From contig PMKB01000250.1 of the NCBI GenBank assembly GCA_003157595.1, positions 1-16,453 of the forward strand: 16,453 bases of DNA, read 5' to 3'. The position numbers and the translations under genes were made by a program. Positions 1 to 7,283 of this stretch are shown one piece after another. The stretch's first letter is position 1. Each line of letters opens with the position of its first letter. The notes below the pieces were generated by a model. That model worked only from the letters and a program-made list of their open reading frames with translations, ran no database searches and was not told where the DNA came from. Source of the stretch: Solirubrobacterales bacterium (GTDB taxonomy: Bacteria; Actinomycetota; Thermoleophilia; Solirubrobacterales; Solirubrobacteraceae).

Positions 1-193
1 CGCGATGGCCGTTGACGATCCCCTCGCCGCTGGTGGCCCTGAGCAACGTGGCCAGGAAACGGATGCTCGTGCTCTTGCCGGCGCCGTTGGGACCGATGAG
101 GGCCACCACACTACCCTTACGCACTTCCAGGGAGACCCCTGCCAGAACTTCACTGGTTCCGTAACCTGCAAAGAGTTCTTCGACGATCAGCAT
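1..193 (-). CDS. livF: ABC transporter ATPase, LivF-position, partial (3' part outside window)
   Basis: N-terminal 64 residues of an ABC ATPase, cut by the window edge. The ATG (193-191) overlaps the livG stop as TGATG, so it is translationally coupled to livG and sits where LivF, the second ATPase of branched-chain amino acid importers, is expected. Residues 1-30 (LIVEELFAGYGTSEVLAGV) are LivF-like, and the Walker A motif GPNGAGKST is at 68-94. After Walker A the sequence reads SIRFLATLLRATSGEG and then VNGH. That resembles DrrA/multidrug-exporter ATPases (which read LATLLRPTSG) more than LivF (which reads ISGLL). Codons here (TTT, GCA, GGT, AGT, AGG, TTG) are also less GC-biased than in livG. 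It may be a normal divergent LivF, a natural hybrid, or an assembly join at the conserved P-loop. Confidence 0.75.
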   Translation of the reverse strand, partial: MLIVEELFAGYGTSEVLAGVSLEVRKGSVVALIGPNGAGKSTSIRFLATLLRATSGEGIVNGHR

Positions 194-1008
194 CACTCCA
201 ACCCCGCCAGTAACGGTTCCGCTGCCTCGCCAGCTCCGCCGCCGCTCCCCAAATAGGCGACGATGACCTTTGGGTCCCGACTGATCTCGGCGGGCTTTCC
301 TTCGGCGATGACCTTGCCGTTGTCCAGCACGGTGACGATATCGCAGAGCTCACTTTCCACGTCCATGTGATGCTCGATCAGCAGAATCGTCACGTCGAAC
401 CGCTCGCGCAGCCCCCGGATCAGCTCCCGCAGCGCCAGCTTCTCCGGCGGGTTCATGCCGGCGGCCGGCTCGTCGAGCAGCAGCATCCGGGCGCCTGTGG
501 CCATCGCGCGAGCGATCTCCAGCCGGCGGCGGTTAGCGTAGGACAGAACGTAGGCGGGCTGGTCGAAGCGGTAGCCCTGCAGGCGCTGTCCGAAGAAGCC
601 CAGCACGTCCTCGGCGCGCGCCTCGACCTCGCGTTCTTCGCGCCGCGCGCGCGGCAGGCGCAGCATCGACTCAATCGGCGTGGCGCGCGTGCCGCCGTAG
701 GTGGCTGCCTTGACGTTCTCCTTGACGGTCATGTTGAGAAACAGCCGCAGGCTCTGGAAGGTGCGGGCTACTCCCATCCCGGTGATGCGGTGCGGCGAGC
801 GCCCGATCAGGCTCTTGCCGTCGAAGCGGATATCGCCGGCGGGCTGGTAGATCCCGGTGATGACATTGAACAGCGTCGTCTTTCCGGCGCCGTTGGGCCC
901 GATCACGCTGACGATCTCGTTCTCATCGACGTGCATGTCGAGGCTGTGAAGCGCGCGCAGGCCGCCGAATGAGAGCGAGACCTGGTCGAGTTCGAGCAGC
1001 GGTGCCAT
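193..1008 (-). CDS. livG: Branched-chain amino acid-type ABC transporter ATP-binding protein LivG
   Basis: A 271-residue cytoplasmic ATPase that powers import through the LivH/LivM pore. Walker A GPNGAGKTT is at residues 37-45, the Q-loop is in ARTFQSLRLF (81-90), Walker B LLLDEPAAG is at about 176-184, and the H-loop is in IEHHMD (211-216). The family-typical N-terminus (LLELDQVSLSFGGLRAL) supports the ATG at 1008, although the frame stays open further upstream inside livM. The ABC signature reads LSYANRRRLE (155-164): the usual Gly and Gln of LSxGQ / LPYGxQ are Ala and Asn. The start overlaps the livM stop (TGATG) and the stop overlaps the livF start in the same way, so H-M-G-F are translationally coupled. 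Substrate cannot be read from the ATPase. Confidence 0.95.
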   Translation of the reverse strand: MAPLLELDQVSLSFGGLRALHSLDMHVDENEIVSVIGPNGAGKTTLFNVITGIYQPAGDIRFDGKSLIGRSPHRITGMGVARTFQSLRLFLNMTVKENVKAATYGGTRATPIESMLRLPRARREEREVEARAEDVLGFFGQRLQGYRFDQPAYVLSYANRRRLEIARAMATGARMLLLDEPAAGMNPPEKLALRELIRGLRERFDVTILLIEHHMDVESELCDIVTVLDNGKVIAEGKPAEISRDPKVIVAYLGSGGGAGEAAEPLLAGLE

Positions 1009-2444
1009 CACAACACCTCCACGCGGCGCGTGCCGAGCAGTCCCTCGGGACGCGCGGCCATCGTAACGATCAGGATCGCACCGATCATGATCTGCGCCGT
1101 GATCCCGGGATCCAGCGTCAGCCGCGCCTCCCAGCAGCAGATTGCGACATACACCGTCGGCACCACCGCGACCAGCCTGCGAATCCCCTTCAGCTGCACG
1201 ACCCCGATGATCATGCAGATCATCGCGACATAGAGCAGGTTTCCGTAGGTCAACGGCGAGCCAGCCGGCACGATCACGAAGTGGCGCAGGGCGCCGGCGA
1301 ACCAGCCGCTGCTGCCGGGTGAGCCGGCGATCGCACGATGGGAGATCGCGCCGACGATCGCGTGGACGCCAAATCCGAATCCGACGATCGCCGCCACCAC
1401 GGCGGCCAAGTGCCGCCACGGCCGCACGCGAGCGACCAGCACGATCACGAGGATGCCGTAGAAGAGGTAGGCCGAGTCGATCGGACTCGACAGCAGCTGC
1501 TGCGAAACCGTCACGACCACGCCGCCCAGCACCGCTCCGGCGATGCTCCCGGCACCACCCAAAACCAGGCAGGCGTAGATCAGGATCAGCGTCTGCGCGC
1601 TGAAGTTCGTCGAGAACACACTGCTCTGCTGGGCGGCGAACATCGTCCCGGCGAGGGCCGCAACGATCGCGCCGAACGTGAACGCCATCACCTTGACCTT
1701 GTTGACCGGGATCGTCATCACCTCAGCGGCGAGCGGGTCGTCGCGCAGCGCGCGCCAGGCGCGCCCGGTGCGCGAGGTGTCAAGCAGGTGCAGGAACGCC
1801 ATCAGGATCAGCAGCACGATCACCGCGAACCAGTAGTAGCCAAGCGTCGAGCCGATCATCGCGCTGCCGACGTGGAAGCCCTTGAGGCCGAACAGGCCGT
1901 TGGCGCCGCCCAGCGTGCCAGGCGCGACGTTGTTGACCGCCTCGGCGAACGCTTGGCCGACGAACAGCGTCACGATCGCCAGGTAGTCGCCCGACAATCG
2001 CAGCGCCACCAGCCCGATCACGAGCCCTAGGATCCCGACCCCAACGACTGCGATCGGGATCGTTGCGACGACTGGCAGCTGCACGCCGCCGGTGGAGAGC
2101 GGCAGGTTGCCGAACGCGTGCGAGGAGAACAGGGCGTAGATGTAGGCGCCCGCGCCGAAGAAGGCTATGTAGCCGAGGTCGAGCAGGCCGGCCCAGCCGA
2201 CGACGATGTTGAGGCCGAGCGCGAGGATCGCGTAGAGGACCACGTTGAAGCCGGTCTGCGCGTAGTTGATGTTGCTGCCGACCAGGAGCTTCCCGTAGAC
2301 CAGTGCGAACAATCCGACGAGCACGAGCCGCGGCCACCAGCCGACGCGGGAGTCGAGCCGTGCGAGCAACCCGCGCCAGCCGGAGTTCTGCTCGCGACGA
2401 TCGCCGGAGCGCGCAACCCACTCGTCGACGCCGATCGGTGCCAT
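1008..2444 (-). CDS. livM: Branched-chain amino acid-type ABC transporter permease LivM, with extra C-terminal membrane segments
   Basis: A 478-residue integral membrane permease, pairing with LivH as the pore of a HAAT-family importer. After a hydrophilic N-terminus of about 35 residues come hydrophobic helices, the LivM-typical stretches LNIVVGWAGLLDLGY (78-92) and LRLSGDYLAIVTL (148-160), and the ATPase-coupling loop RALRDDPLAAEVMTIPVNK (231-249). The usual family end motif (RPEGLLG) occurs only at 465-471. Between the last conserved core helix (about 335) and this motif lie about 110 additional residues with roughly three hydrophobic segments, making the protein longer than ordinary LivM. 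The ATG at 2444 follows the livH stop by one base. Permease identity is secure; the role of the extra segment is unknown. Confidence 0.93.
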   Translation of the reverse strand: MAPIGVDEWVARSGDRREQNSGWRGLLARLDSRVGWWPRLVLVGLFALVYGKLLVGSNINYAQTGFNVVLYAILALGLNIVVGWAGLLDLGYIAFFGAGAYIYALFSSHAFGNLPLSTGGVQLPVVATIPIAVVGVGILGLVIGLVALRLSGDYLAIVTLFVGQAFAEAVNNVAPGTLGGANGLFGLKGFHVGSAMIGSTLGYYWFAVIVLLILMAFLHLLDTSRTGRAWRALRDDPLAAEVMTIPVNKVKVMAFTFGAIVAALAGTMFAAQQSSVFSTNFSAQTLILIYACLVLGGAGSIAGAVLGGVVVTVSQQLLSSPIDSAYLFYGILVIVLVARVRPWRHLAAVVAAIVGFGFGVHAIVGAISHRAIAGSPGSSGWFAGALRHFVIVPAGSPLTYGNLLYVAMICMIIGVVQLKGIRRLVAVVPTVYVAICCWEARLTLDPGITAQIMIGAILIVTMAARPEGLLGTRRVEVL

Positions 2445-2445
2445 C

Positions 2446-3363
2446 TCAGACCTTCTGCAGCGGCGGCTGCCCGAACACGCCCTGGGGGCGCACGAGCATC
2501 GTCGCGATCAGGAGCGCGAACACGATCAGATCCGAGTACTGCGAGGAGATGTAGCTGCTCGAGAACGACTCACAGAGGCCGATTACGAGGCCGCCGATCA
2601 TCGCCCCCGGGATGCTGCCGATTCCCCCGACGACGGCCGCCGTGAACGCTTTGAGACCTGCGAGGAAGCCGATGATGTTGGAGATCTGGCCGAAGGCGAG
2701 GCCGGACATCACGCCGGCCACGCCCGCCATCGCCGATCCGATGAAGAAGGTCATCGCGATCGTGCGATCGACGTTGACGCCGAGCATCTCGGCCGCCTCG
2801 CGGTCGGAGGCAACGGCGCGCATCGACTTCCCGAACAGGGTGCGGTTGACCAGCTCGCGCAGGCCGAACATCATCACGACGCTGACCACGACGACGATGA
2901 TCTGCACCGACCAGATATTGACCCCGTCGATGTGGATCGACTGCCGGAAAGGCAGGAACGCCGGGGCGTTGTAGTTGCGGGTGAAGCCGCCGAACAGAAG
3001 CAGAACCGAATCCTCGAGGATGAAGGAGATCCCGAGCGCGGTGATCAGCGGCGCGATGCGCGGCGCGTTTCGCAGCGGCCGGTAGGCGAACCGCTCGATC
3101 GCCACGCCGAGCGCGCCGACGCCGAGCCCCGCCACCACCATCATGAAGATGATCAGCAGCGGCACGGGGATGATCAGCGCGGTCGCGCCGCCGAACCACT
3201 GAATAGCGAAATAGCCGATGAACGCCCCGACCATGTAAAGGTCGCCGTGGGCGAAGTTGAGCAGCTTCAGCACGCCGTAGACCATCGAGTAGCCGAGCGC
3301 GATCAAGGCGTACAGGCAGCCGGTGACGATGCCGGTTACGAGCGTCTGAATGAAGATCTGCAT
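2446..3363 (-). CDS. livH: Branched-chain amino acid-type ABC transporter permease LivH
   Basis: A 305-residue integral membrane permease, partner of LivM. It shows the LivH hallmarks: N-terminal GIVTGCLYALIALGYSMVYG, then LNFAHGDLYMVGAF, and the cytoplasmic coupling loop ASDREAAEMLGVNVDRTI that contacts the ATPase. The C-terminus ends in the family motif VRPQGVFG. The ATG at 3363 (MQIFIQTLVTG) is chosen by homology. The frame stays open to a GTG at 3405, but that extension would be encoded by the terminator hairpin arm. No convincing Shine-Dalgarno precedes the ATG, which together with the upstream hairpin suggests lower expression than the binding-protein gene 93 bases upstream. Confidence 0.94.
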   Translation of the reverse strand: MQIFIQTLVTGIVTGCLYALIALGYSMVYGVLKLLNFAHGDLYMVGAFIGYFAIQWFGGATALIIPVPLLIIFMMVVAGLGVGALGVAIERFAYRPLRNAPRIAPLITALGISFILEDSVLLLFGGFTRNYNAPAFLPFRQSIHIDGVNIWSVQIIVVVVSVVMMFGLRELVNRTLFGKSMRAVASDREAAEMLGVNVDRTIAMTFFIGSAMAGVAGVMSGLAFGQISNIIGFLAGLKAFTAAVVGGIGSIPGAMIGGLVIGLCESFSSSYISSQYSDLIVFALLIATMLVRPQGVFGQPPLQKV

Positions 3364-3387
3364 CTGCGCGGTGCAGGCTACGGAAAA

Positions 3388-3432
3388 GGCGCCCCCGCCG
3401 CCCACCCGAAGGTGGGCGGCGGATCGGGCGCC
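3388..3432 (-). terminator. Intrinsic terminator-like hairpin between binding-protein gene and livH
   Basis: On the minus-strand transcript a perfect 12-bp GC stem (CCGCCGCCCACC with its complement) closes a UUCG tetraloop between C and G. A 3-nt bulge separates it from a further 7-bp stem (GGCGCCC with GGGCGCC). UUUUCC follows immediately, read from 3387 leftwards. Inside a transporter operon this is likely a partial terminator and 3'-end stabiliser that makes more binding-protein mRNA than permease mRNA, as hairpins do in several ABC import operons. How strongly it terminates cannot be read from sequence. Confidence 0.85.
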
Positions 3433-3456
3433 TAGGGGTGCTGCACGGGCCGCTGC

Positions 3457-4650
3457 CTACTTGTCGGGAATCTCGACGTAGGTGCCCTTGCTGTTGATGT
3501 GGAACAGGTATCCCGCCTTGGCCACCAGGTCACCGTCCGCCTGGAACTTGATCGGCACACCCATGGCACTGCTGGCCGCGGCGACGTTGGTCTTGCGGAC
3601 CGCGGCAAGCACGTTCGTGCGGCTCGGCGTCTTGCCGGCCTTGCAGACCGACGAGATCGCGTTCATCACGACCGTGGTCGCTTCCCATGTCGGCACGCCG
3701 AACGCGCCGTACGCGCCGTACTTCTTGATCCCGGCGACGATCGCCTTGTCGACCGCGCTCTTGCTGGTCGAGATGTCCGGGCCGAAGTTCGACACGTAGG
3801 TTCCCGGGATGATGAACTGACCCGGGGAGTCGGTGCCGTCGGTTCCGAACAGCGTGACCGCCTTGCCCTGCTGCTGGAGGGTCTGGCCGAACTGCTGTGC
3901 GTTCCCGGCGCTCTGCCACGGCACGATCACGAGGTGCGTGGCGGAGGTCACCTGTGAGGTGGCCAGCGACGAGAAGTCGCTCTGCAGCGTGGCGCCGGTG
4001 TCGGTGCCGTTGTAGCTCTGGTGGTTGACGGTGAAGCCCGCGGCCTGCAGAAGCGGCGTCATCACTGCGACCAGGCCTTCGGAGTAAGCCTCCTGATCGT
4101 CGACGATCAGGATCGTCGAGCCGGCCGGCGCGAGCTTGTGGTTGATGATGTAGTTCGCGTCGTTGGGGCCCTGGATGTTGTCATCCGGGACAACCCGGAA
4201 GAACGTCGTGTTAGCACCGTTGGTCGCGAGCGCGGGAAGCGTCGCAGATCCGGAAATGAAAGCCATTCCGGCCTTCGCGTACAGCGGGCCGACCGCCTCC
4301 ACTTCCTGGCTGCCCGCCGGTCCCACCGCGGCGACGGCCTTGGATGCGATGATCGCGGCCGTCCTGGTTGTCGCCAGTGACGGGTTCAGACCGGTGTCGT
4401 CCTTGCCCAGCGTGATCTTGGTGCCGTTGGCCTTGTTGGCCATCGCGACAGCGAGCTGAGCGAAGTGAAGCTGCTCAAGGCCGAGCTGCGTGGCCGGGCC
4501 TGTGGCGAACGGCGCCTCGATGGCGATGCTCGTCGAGCAGGATGCTTTGGCGATCTTGGCGACGTGCGCGGAGCTCGAGGCACCGAGCACCGTCACCGAT
4601 GCGAGCGCCATCACCCCCAACGCGCCGGCAAAAATACGACGTAGATGCAT
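3457..4650 (-). CDS. HAAT-family ABC transporter substrate-binding protein (LivJ/LivK-like)
   Basis: A 397-residue extracytoplasmic binding protein of the branched-chain amino acid (Peripla_BP_6) type, expected to deliver a small amino-acid-like ligand to LivHM. The ATG at 4650 is fixed by a strong AGGAGG seven bases upstream. The leader starts MHLRR, then a hydrophobic core of about 19 residues and a small-residue stretch (GASSSA), giving a Sec-type signal peptide. No lipobox cysteine follows the core; the first Cys (residue about 38, in ASCSTSIAIEAPF) lies in the mature first beta strand and could pair with the Cys in ISSVCKAG. Mature-domain features include VGPAGSQEVEAVGPLY and FFRVVPDD, typical of the family. 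It lies 32 bases after the cupin gene. Ligand unknown; the linked tryptophan dioxygenase hints at an aromatic or indolic compound. Confidence 0.92.
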   Translation of the reverse strand: MHLRRIFAGALGVMALASVTVLGASSSAHVAKIAKASCSTSIAIEAPFATGPATQLGLEQLHFAQLAVAMANKANGTKITLGKDDTGLNPSLATTRTAAIIASKAVAAVGPAGSQEVEAVGPLYAKAGMAFISGSATLPALATNGANTTFFRVVPDDNIQGPNDANYIINHKLAPAGSTILIVDDQEAYSEGLVAVMTPLLQAAGFTVNHQSYNGTDTGATLQSDFSSLATSQVTSATHLVIVPWQSAGNAQQFGQTLQQQGKAVTLFGTDGTDSPGQFIIPGTYVSNFGPDISTSKSAVDKAIVAGIKKYGAYGAFGVPTWEATTVVMNAISSVCKAGKTPSRTNVLAAVRKTNVAAASSAMGVPIKFQADGDLVAKAGYLFHINSKGTYVEIPDK

Positions 4651-4682
4651 GTGAGTCCTCCTGGTTGTGTGAGAAAAACGCG

Positions 4683-5456
4683 TCATGATGAGATTGAGGC
4701 AGTCGGCGTTTCAGCCGCCACGTAGCTCGCCGGAGTTCCGTCCGGGTAGAACGCGGCGGCTGGCGATCCGGCGGGGCGGAACACCCCCAGCACCCGCATG
4801 ATGCCGGGGCCGCTGTTGGCGAGCGTGTGCAGCTTGCGCGCCGGAAGATGGATGCACGAACCGGCCGTCAAGGGCGTCCGCGATGCGTTCATGTGCATCA
4901 CGCCATCGCCTTCGAGCACATAGATCACCTCGTCGTAGAGGTGGTAGTGCGCCGGGGCGGCGCCAACCGGTATGTAGCCGACGAACTGCGTCGCCGACGG
5001 GCATCCGTTGTCGGGGTCGAAGACGATCCGGTACTCGCGATCGGCCGTCGCCGTCTGCGCGGCCTGGTCGGCGAGCGCAGACAGCGCGGTGCCCGGCTGC
5101 GCCTCGCCCGCGCGAGGCAGTGGCGCGTGCAACGAGCAGGCCAGGACCAGCAGGTCCTGGGGGCCGTCGTTGTCGAGCTCGTAGTGCTGGCCGCTCGCCA
5201 CCAGCGCGCCGGCCTCGGGCTCGAGCTGGTGCTCGCCGTCCTGCGCGATCAGCCGGCCGTGTCCGCTCAACACGAACAGCAGCTCATCGGCCTCGCCGGT
5301 GGCCTGCGCGGCGCTGCGGCCGGTCACGGCGCGCAGCAGCCGCAGCGAAAAGAGCTCGCAGCCGTGGGTTGCGTCGATCACGTCGCGCACGGCCACGGCG
5401 TCGTTGGCGCTCCGGCGCTCGGGGGCGTCGGAGGCGTGGCGAACCAGTCCGCTCAC
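4683..5456 (-). CDS. Two-cupin-domain protein, function unknown
   Basis: A 257-residue bicupin. The C-terminal cupin (about 160-225) has an intact metal site: motif 1 HYHLYDEVIYVLEGDG supplies H170, H172 and E176, and motif 2 GSCIHLPARKLHTLAN supplies H210. The N-terminal cupin (about 37-108) keeps the fold pattern (DELLFVLSGHG, then VASGQHYELDN), but its first histidine pair is missing, so it is probably structural. Metal-dependent dioxygenases, isomerases and ureidoglycine aminohydrolase share this architecture, and I cannot choose among them. The GTG start at 5456 overlaps the stop of a 34-codon upstream ORF (GTGA) and has a modest GGGAG nine bases upstream. Position between the catabolic enzymes and the importer suggests it acts on the same substrate or senses it. 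Confidence 0.85.
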   Translation of the reverse strand: MSGLVRHASDAPERRSANDAVAVRDVIDATHGCELFSLRLLRAVTGRSAAQATGEADELLFVLSGHGRLIAQDGEHQLEPEAGALVASGQHYELDNDGPQDLLVLACSLHAPLPRAGEAQPGTALSALADQAAQTATADREYRIVFDPDNGCPSATQFVGYIPVGAAPAHYHLYDEVIYVLEGDGVMHMNASRTPLTAGSCIHLPARKLHTLANSGPGIMRVLGVFRPAGSPAAAFYPDGTPASYVAAETPTASISS

Positions 5457-5557
5457 GGCGTCGGGCTCCCGGGCGCGATTGCGCCTGCACGCTCACGCGG
5501 ATGTGTGCGACCGCTCGACTTCACGGCGATCAGGACCCCTTGAAACGCCTGGACCAC
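5453..5557 (-). CDS. Possible 34-residue upstream ORF coupled to the cupin gene
   Basis: A GTG at 5557 is preceded by a near-perfect GAGGAGG six bases upstream, stronger than the site in front of the cupin itself. The frame runs 34 codons (MVQAFQGVLIAVKSSGR, then a Pro/Gly/Ala-rich tail) and its TGA overlaps the cupin GTG as GTGA. This geometry looks like translational coupling. The product resembles no family I know, has no Trp codons, and lacks a run of one amino acid that would mark it as a classical attenuator leader. It could be a small protein, a coupling leader, or chance. Confidence 0.4.
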   Translation of the reverse strand: MVQAFQGVLIAVKSSGRTHPRERAGAIAPGSPTP

Positions 5558-5595
5558 GGGCTGCCTCCTCAAGACTCGGGCGACCGTAGCGGTTT

Positions 5596-6054
5596 TCACG
5601 ACGCCCCGCGCTGGTTCGGGGCCAACTCGGCGACGAGCGTTATCTCGGTCCCGGCAAGCGCGCGCGACACCGGGCAGGTCGCCTTGGCCTGTTGCGCGAG
5701 CTGTTCGAAGGTCGCGGCGTCGACCCCCTGTACGGCGCCGTTGGTATGCAGCTCGATCCGCGTGATCGACCAACCCGTGTCGGTCTGCTCGAGGTGTACG
5801 CGCGCGGAGGTCTCGAGATCGTCGGGCGGGTGTCCCTCGGTGCTCAGCAGATCGGCCAGCGACATCGTGTAGCAGGCCGCGTTCGCGAGGCCGATCAGCT
5901 CCTCGGGGTTCGTCGTGTGCTGGCCGTCCTCGACGCGGGCGCGCAGCGTGAACGGTCCCTCGAACGCGCCGCTGCCGAGCGCCAGGCGCCCGCCGCCGTC
6001 GGGCACGGTGCCGCTCCAGCTCGCCTGCGCGCTGCGGATGATGCTCATTCCCAC
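5596..6054 (-). CDS. osmC: OsmC-family thiol peroxidase
   Basis: A 152-residue OsmC-type protein, a cytoplasmic homodimer that reduces organic hydroperoxides with a redox-active cysteine pair. Both cysteines are present at the expected spacing: C61 in GLANAACYTMSLADLL and C127 in ATCPVSRAL, close to positions 59 and 125 of E. coli OsmC. Full length is normal for the family. The GTG at 6054 is preferred over the ATG at 6048 because AGGAGA lies seven bases before it. It is 31 bases from the class V PLP enzyme and 38 from the short ORF preceding the cupin, so probably co-transcribed. In this context it may remove peroxides formed during oxygenase chemistry. OsmC is distinguished from Ohr by overall pattern only. 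Confidence 0.9.
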   Translation of the reverse strand: MGMSIIRSAQASWSGTVPDGGGRLALGSGAFEGPFTLRARVEDGQHTTNPEELIGLANAACYTMSLADLLSTEGHPPDDLETSARVHLEQTDTGWSITRIELHTNGAVQGVDAATFEQLAQQAKATCPVSRALAGTEITLVAELAPNQRGAS

Positions 6055-6085
6055 GATGGTCTCTCCTTGCCCGCGGTTGACAGCG

Positions 6086-7261
6086 TCAAGACGCCGCGCA
6101 TGCCGCCAGCTCGCTCACGAGCCGGTCGACCTCATCGGCGGTGTTGTAGTGGATGAAGCCGATCCGGATCGCGTCTCCCTCATAGCCGAGGCGCTGGTAG
6201 AGGTTCAGCGAGTACCAGGTGTTGTGGGCCCAGACGCCGACGCCGCGCTCGCCGAGCGCTGTCGCGACCTCGGCGGCCGGCGCGCCCTCGACGTTGACCA
6301 GGAAGGTCGGCACGCGGCCCTCGAGCGTCGGTAGGCCGTAGACGGTGACGCTCGAAGGCAGCGTGTCGAGAAAGCGCTCGCCGAGCGAGCGCTCGTAGGG
6401 GACGATCGCGGCCATGCCGCCGATCTCCTCCAGGTAGCCGATCGTCGCGTTGAAGCCGGCGAGCAGCTCGTAGGGGAGCGTGCCGGTCTCGAAGCGGCGC
6501 CCCAACGGGCTGGTCGGCGCCGGGCGCGCCTTGTAGGGACGCCAGGACTCAAGCAGCGAGCTGCGCCCGTAGGCGATGCCGAGGTGGGGGCCGCAGAACT
6601 TGTAGGGCGAGCAGAGCAGCACGTCCGCGCCGATCGCGCCGACATCGATCGGCTCATGGGCGGCGTAGTGCACGGCATCCACCCAGGCCAGCGCGCCGAC
6701 GCTGTGCGCCAGCTCGCAGACCCGCGCCGCGTCTGTGATCGTGCCGATCGCGTTCGACGCCCAGGCGAAGGCAACGATGCGCGTGCGCTCGCTGAGCTTG
6801 GCGGCCAGATCGTCATAGTCGAGCGTGGTGTCCGGCCGCAGCTCGATGTGCTGAACGCGCAGGTCGCGGTCGTGGGCAAGCTCCAGCCAGGGGGCCACGC
6901 CGCCGTCGTGGTCCAGCGAGGAGACGAGGATCTCATCGCCGGGAGCGAACTCGCGCCCGGCGGTGCGCGACAAGGTGAAGTTGAGCGAGGTCATGTTCGG
7001 CCCGAAGATGATCTCGCTGGGCTCGCAGCCGAGAAAGGCGGCAGCGTTCGCCTCGGCCTCGGCGACGATCGCGCCGACGCGGCGACTGCTCTCGTAGCTC
7101 GCACCCATGTTGGCGCTCGCCTCGCGCAGGCAGCGCGCGATCGCGTCGCCGACGCAGTCGGGCACCTGGCTGCCGCCGGGTGCGTCGAGGAAGGCAAAGC
7201 CGCTGCGCAGCGAGCTGAAGCGGGCGCGCACGGCTGTCGGGTCAAGCGTCAGGGCGGCCAT
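6086..7261 (-). CDS. Class V PLP-dependent enzyme, 'cysteine desulfurase-like' (VC1184/TIGR01976 type), no desulfurase Cys
   Basis: A 391-residue fold-type I PLP enzyme. LDAPGGSQVP (25-34) and ANMGASYESSR (50-60) match the cysteine-desulfurase-like subfamily. Cofactor residues are visible: ASNAIGTITD (168-177), the PLP-ring Asp in WVDAVHYAAH (D195), and the Schiff-base Lys in SPYKFCGPHLG (K221). Where SufS/NifS proteins carry the persulfide Cys near the C-terminus, this one reads IRIGFIHYNTADEVDR (365-380) with no Cys, so desulfurase activity is improbable. Related folds include kynureninase and isopenicillin N epimerase; next to a tryptophan dioxygenase, a kynureninase-like C-C lyase role is conceivable but unproven. 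The ATG at 7261 has GAGGAG four bases upstream. The frame is open to 7300, but that extension lacks family resemblance. Confidence 0.88.
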   Translation of the reverse strand: MAALTLDPTAVRARFSSLRSGFAFLDAPGGSQVPDCVGDAIARCLREASANMGASYESSRRVGAIVAEAEANAAAFLGCEPSEIIFGPNMTSLNFTLSRTAGREFAPGDEILVSSLDHDGGVAPWLELAHDRDLRVQHIELRPDTTLDYDDLAAKLSERTRIVAFAWASNAIGTITDAARVCELAHSVGALAWVDAVHYAAHEPIDVGAIGADVLLCSPYKFCGPHLGIAYGRSSLLESWRPYKARPAPTSPLGRRFETGTLPYELLAGFNATIGYLEEIGGMAAIVPYERSLGERFLDTLPSSVTVYGLPTLEGRVPTFLVNVEGAPAAEVATALGERGVGVWAHNTWYSLNLYQRLGYEGDAIRIGFIHYNTADEVDRLVSELAACAAS

Positions 7262-7283
7262 CGGTCTCCTCGGTTTCGGGCGA

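Noticed and set aside
4651..4686. Upstream start for the binding-protein gene at 4686
   Set aside because: That start would overlap the cupin stop and add MTRFSHTTRRTH before a standard signal peptide; AGGAGG clearly points to the ATG at 4650.
6086..7261. Cysteine desulfurase for Fe-S cluster assembly
   Set aside because: The persulfide-forming Cys is missing and no SufU/IscU or other suf genes are adjacent.
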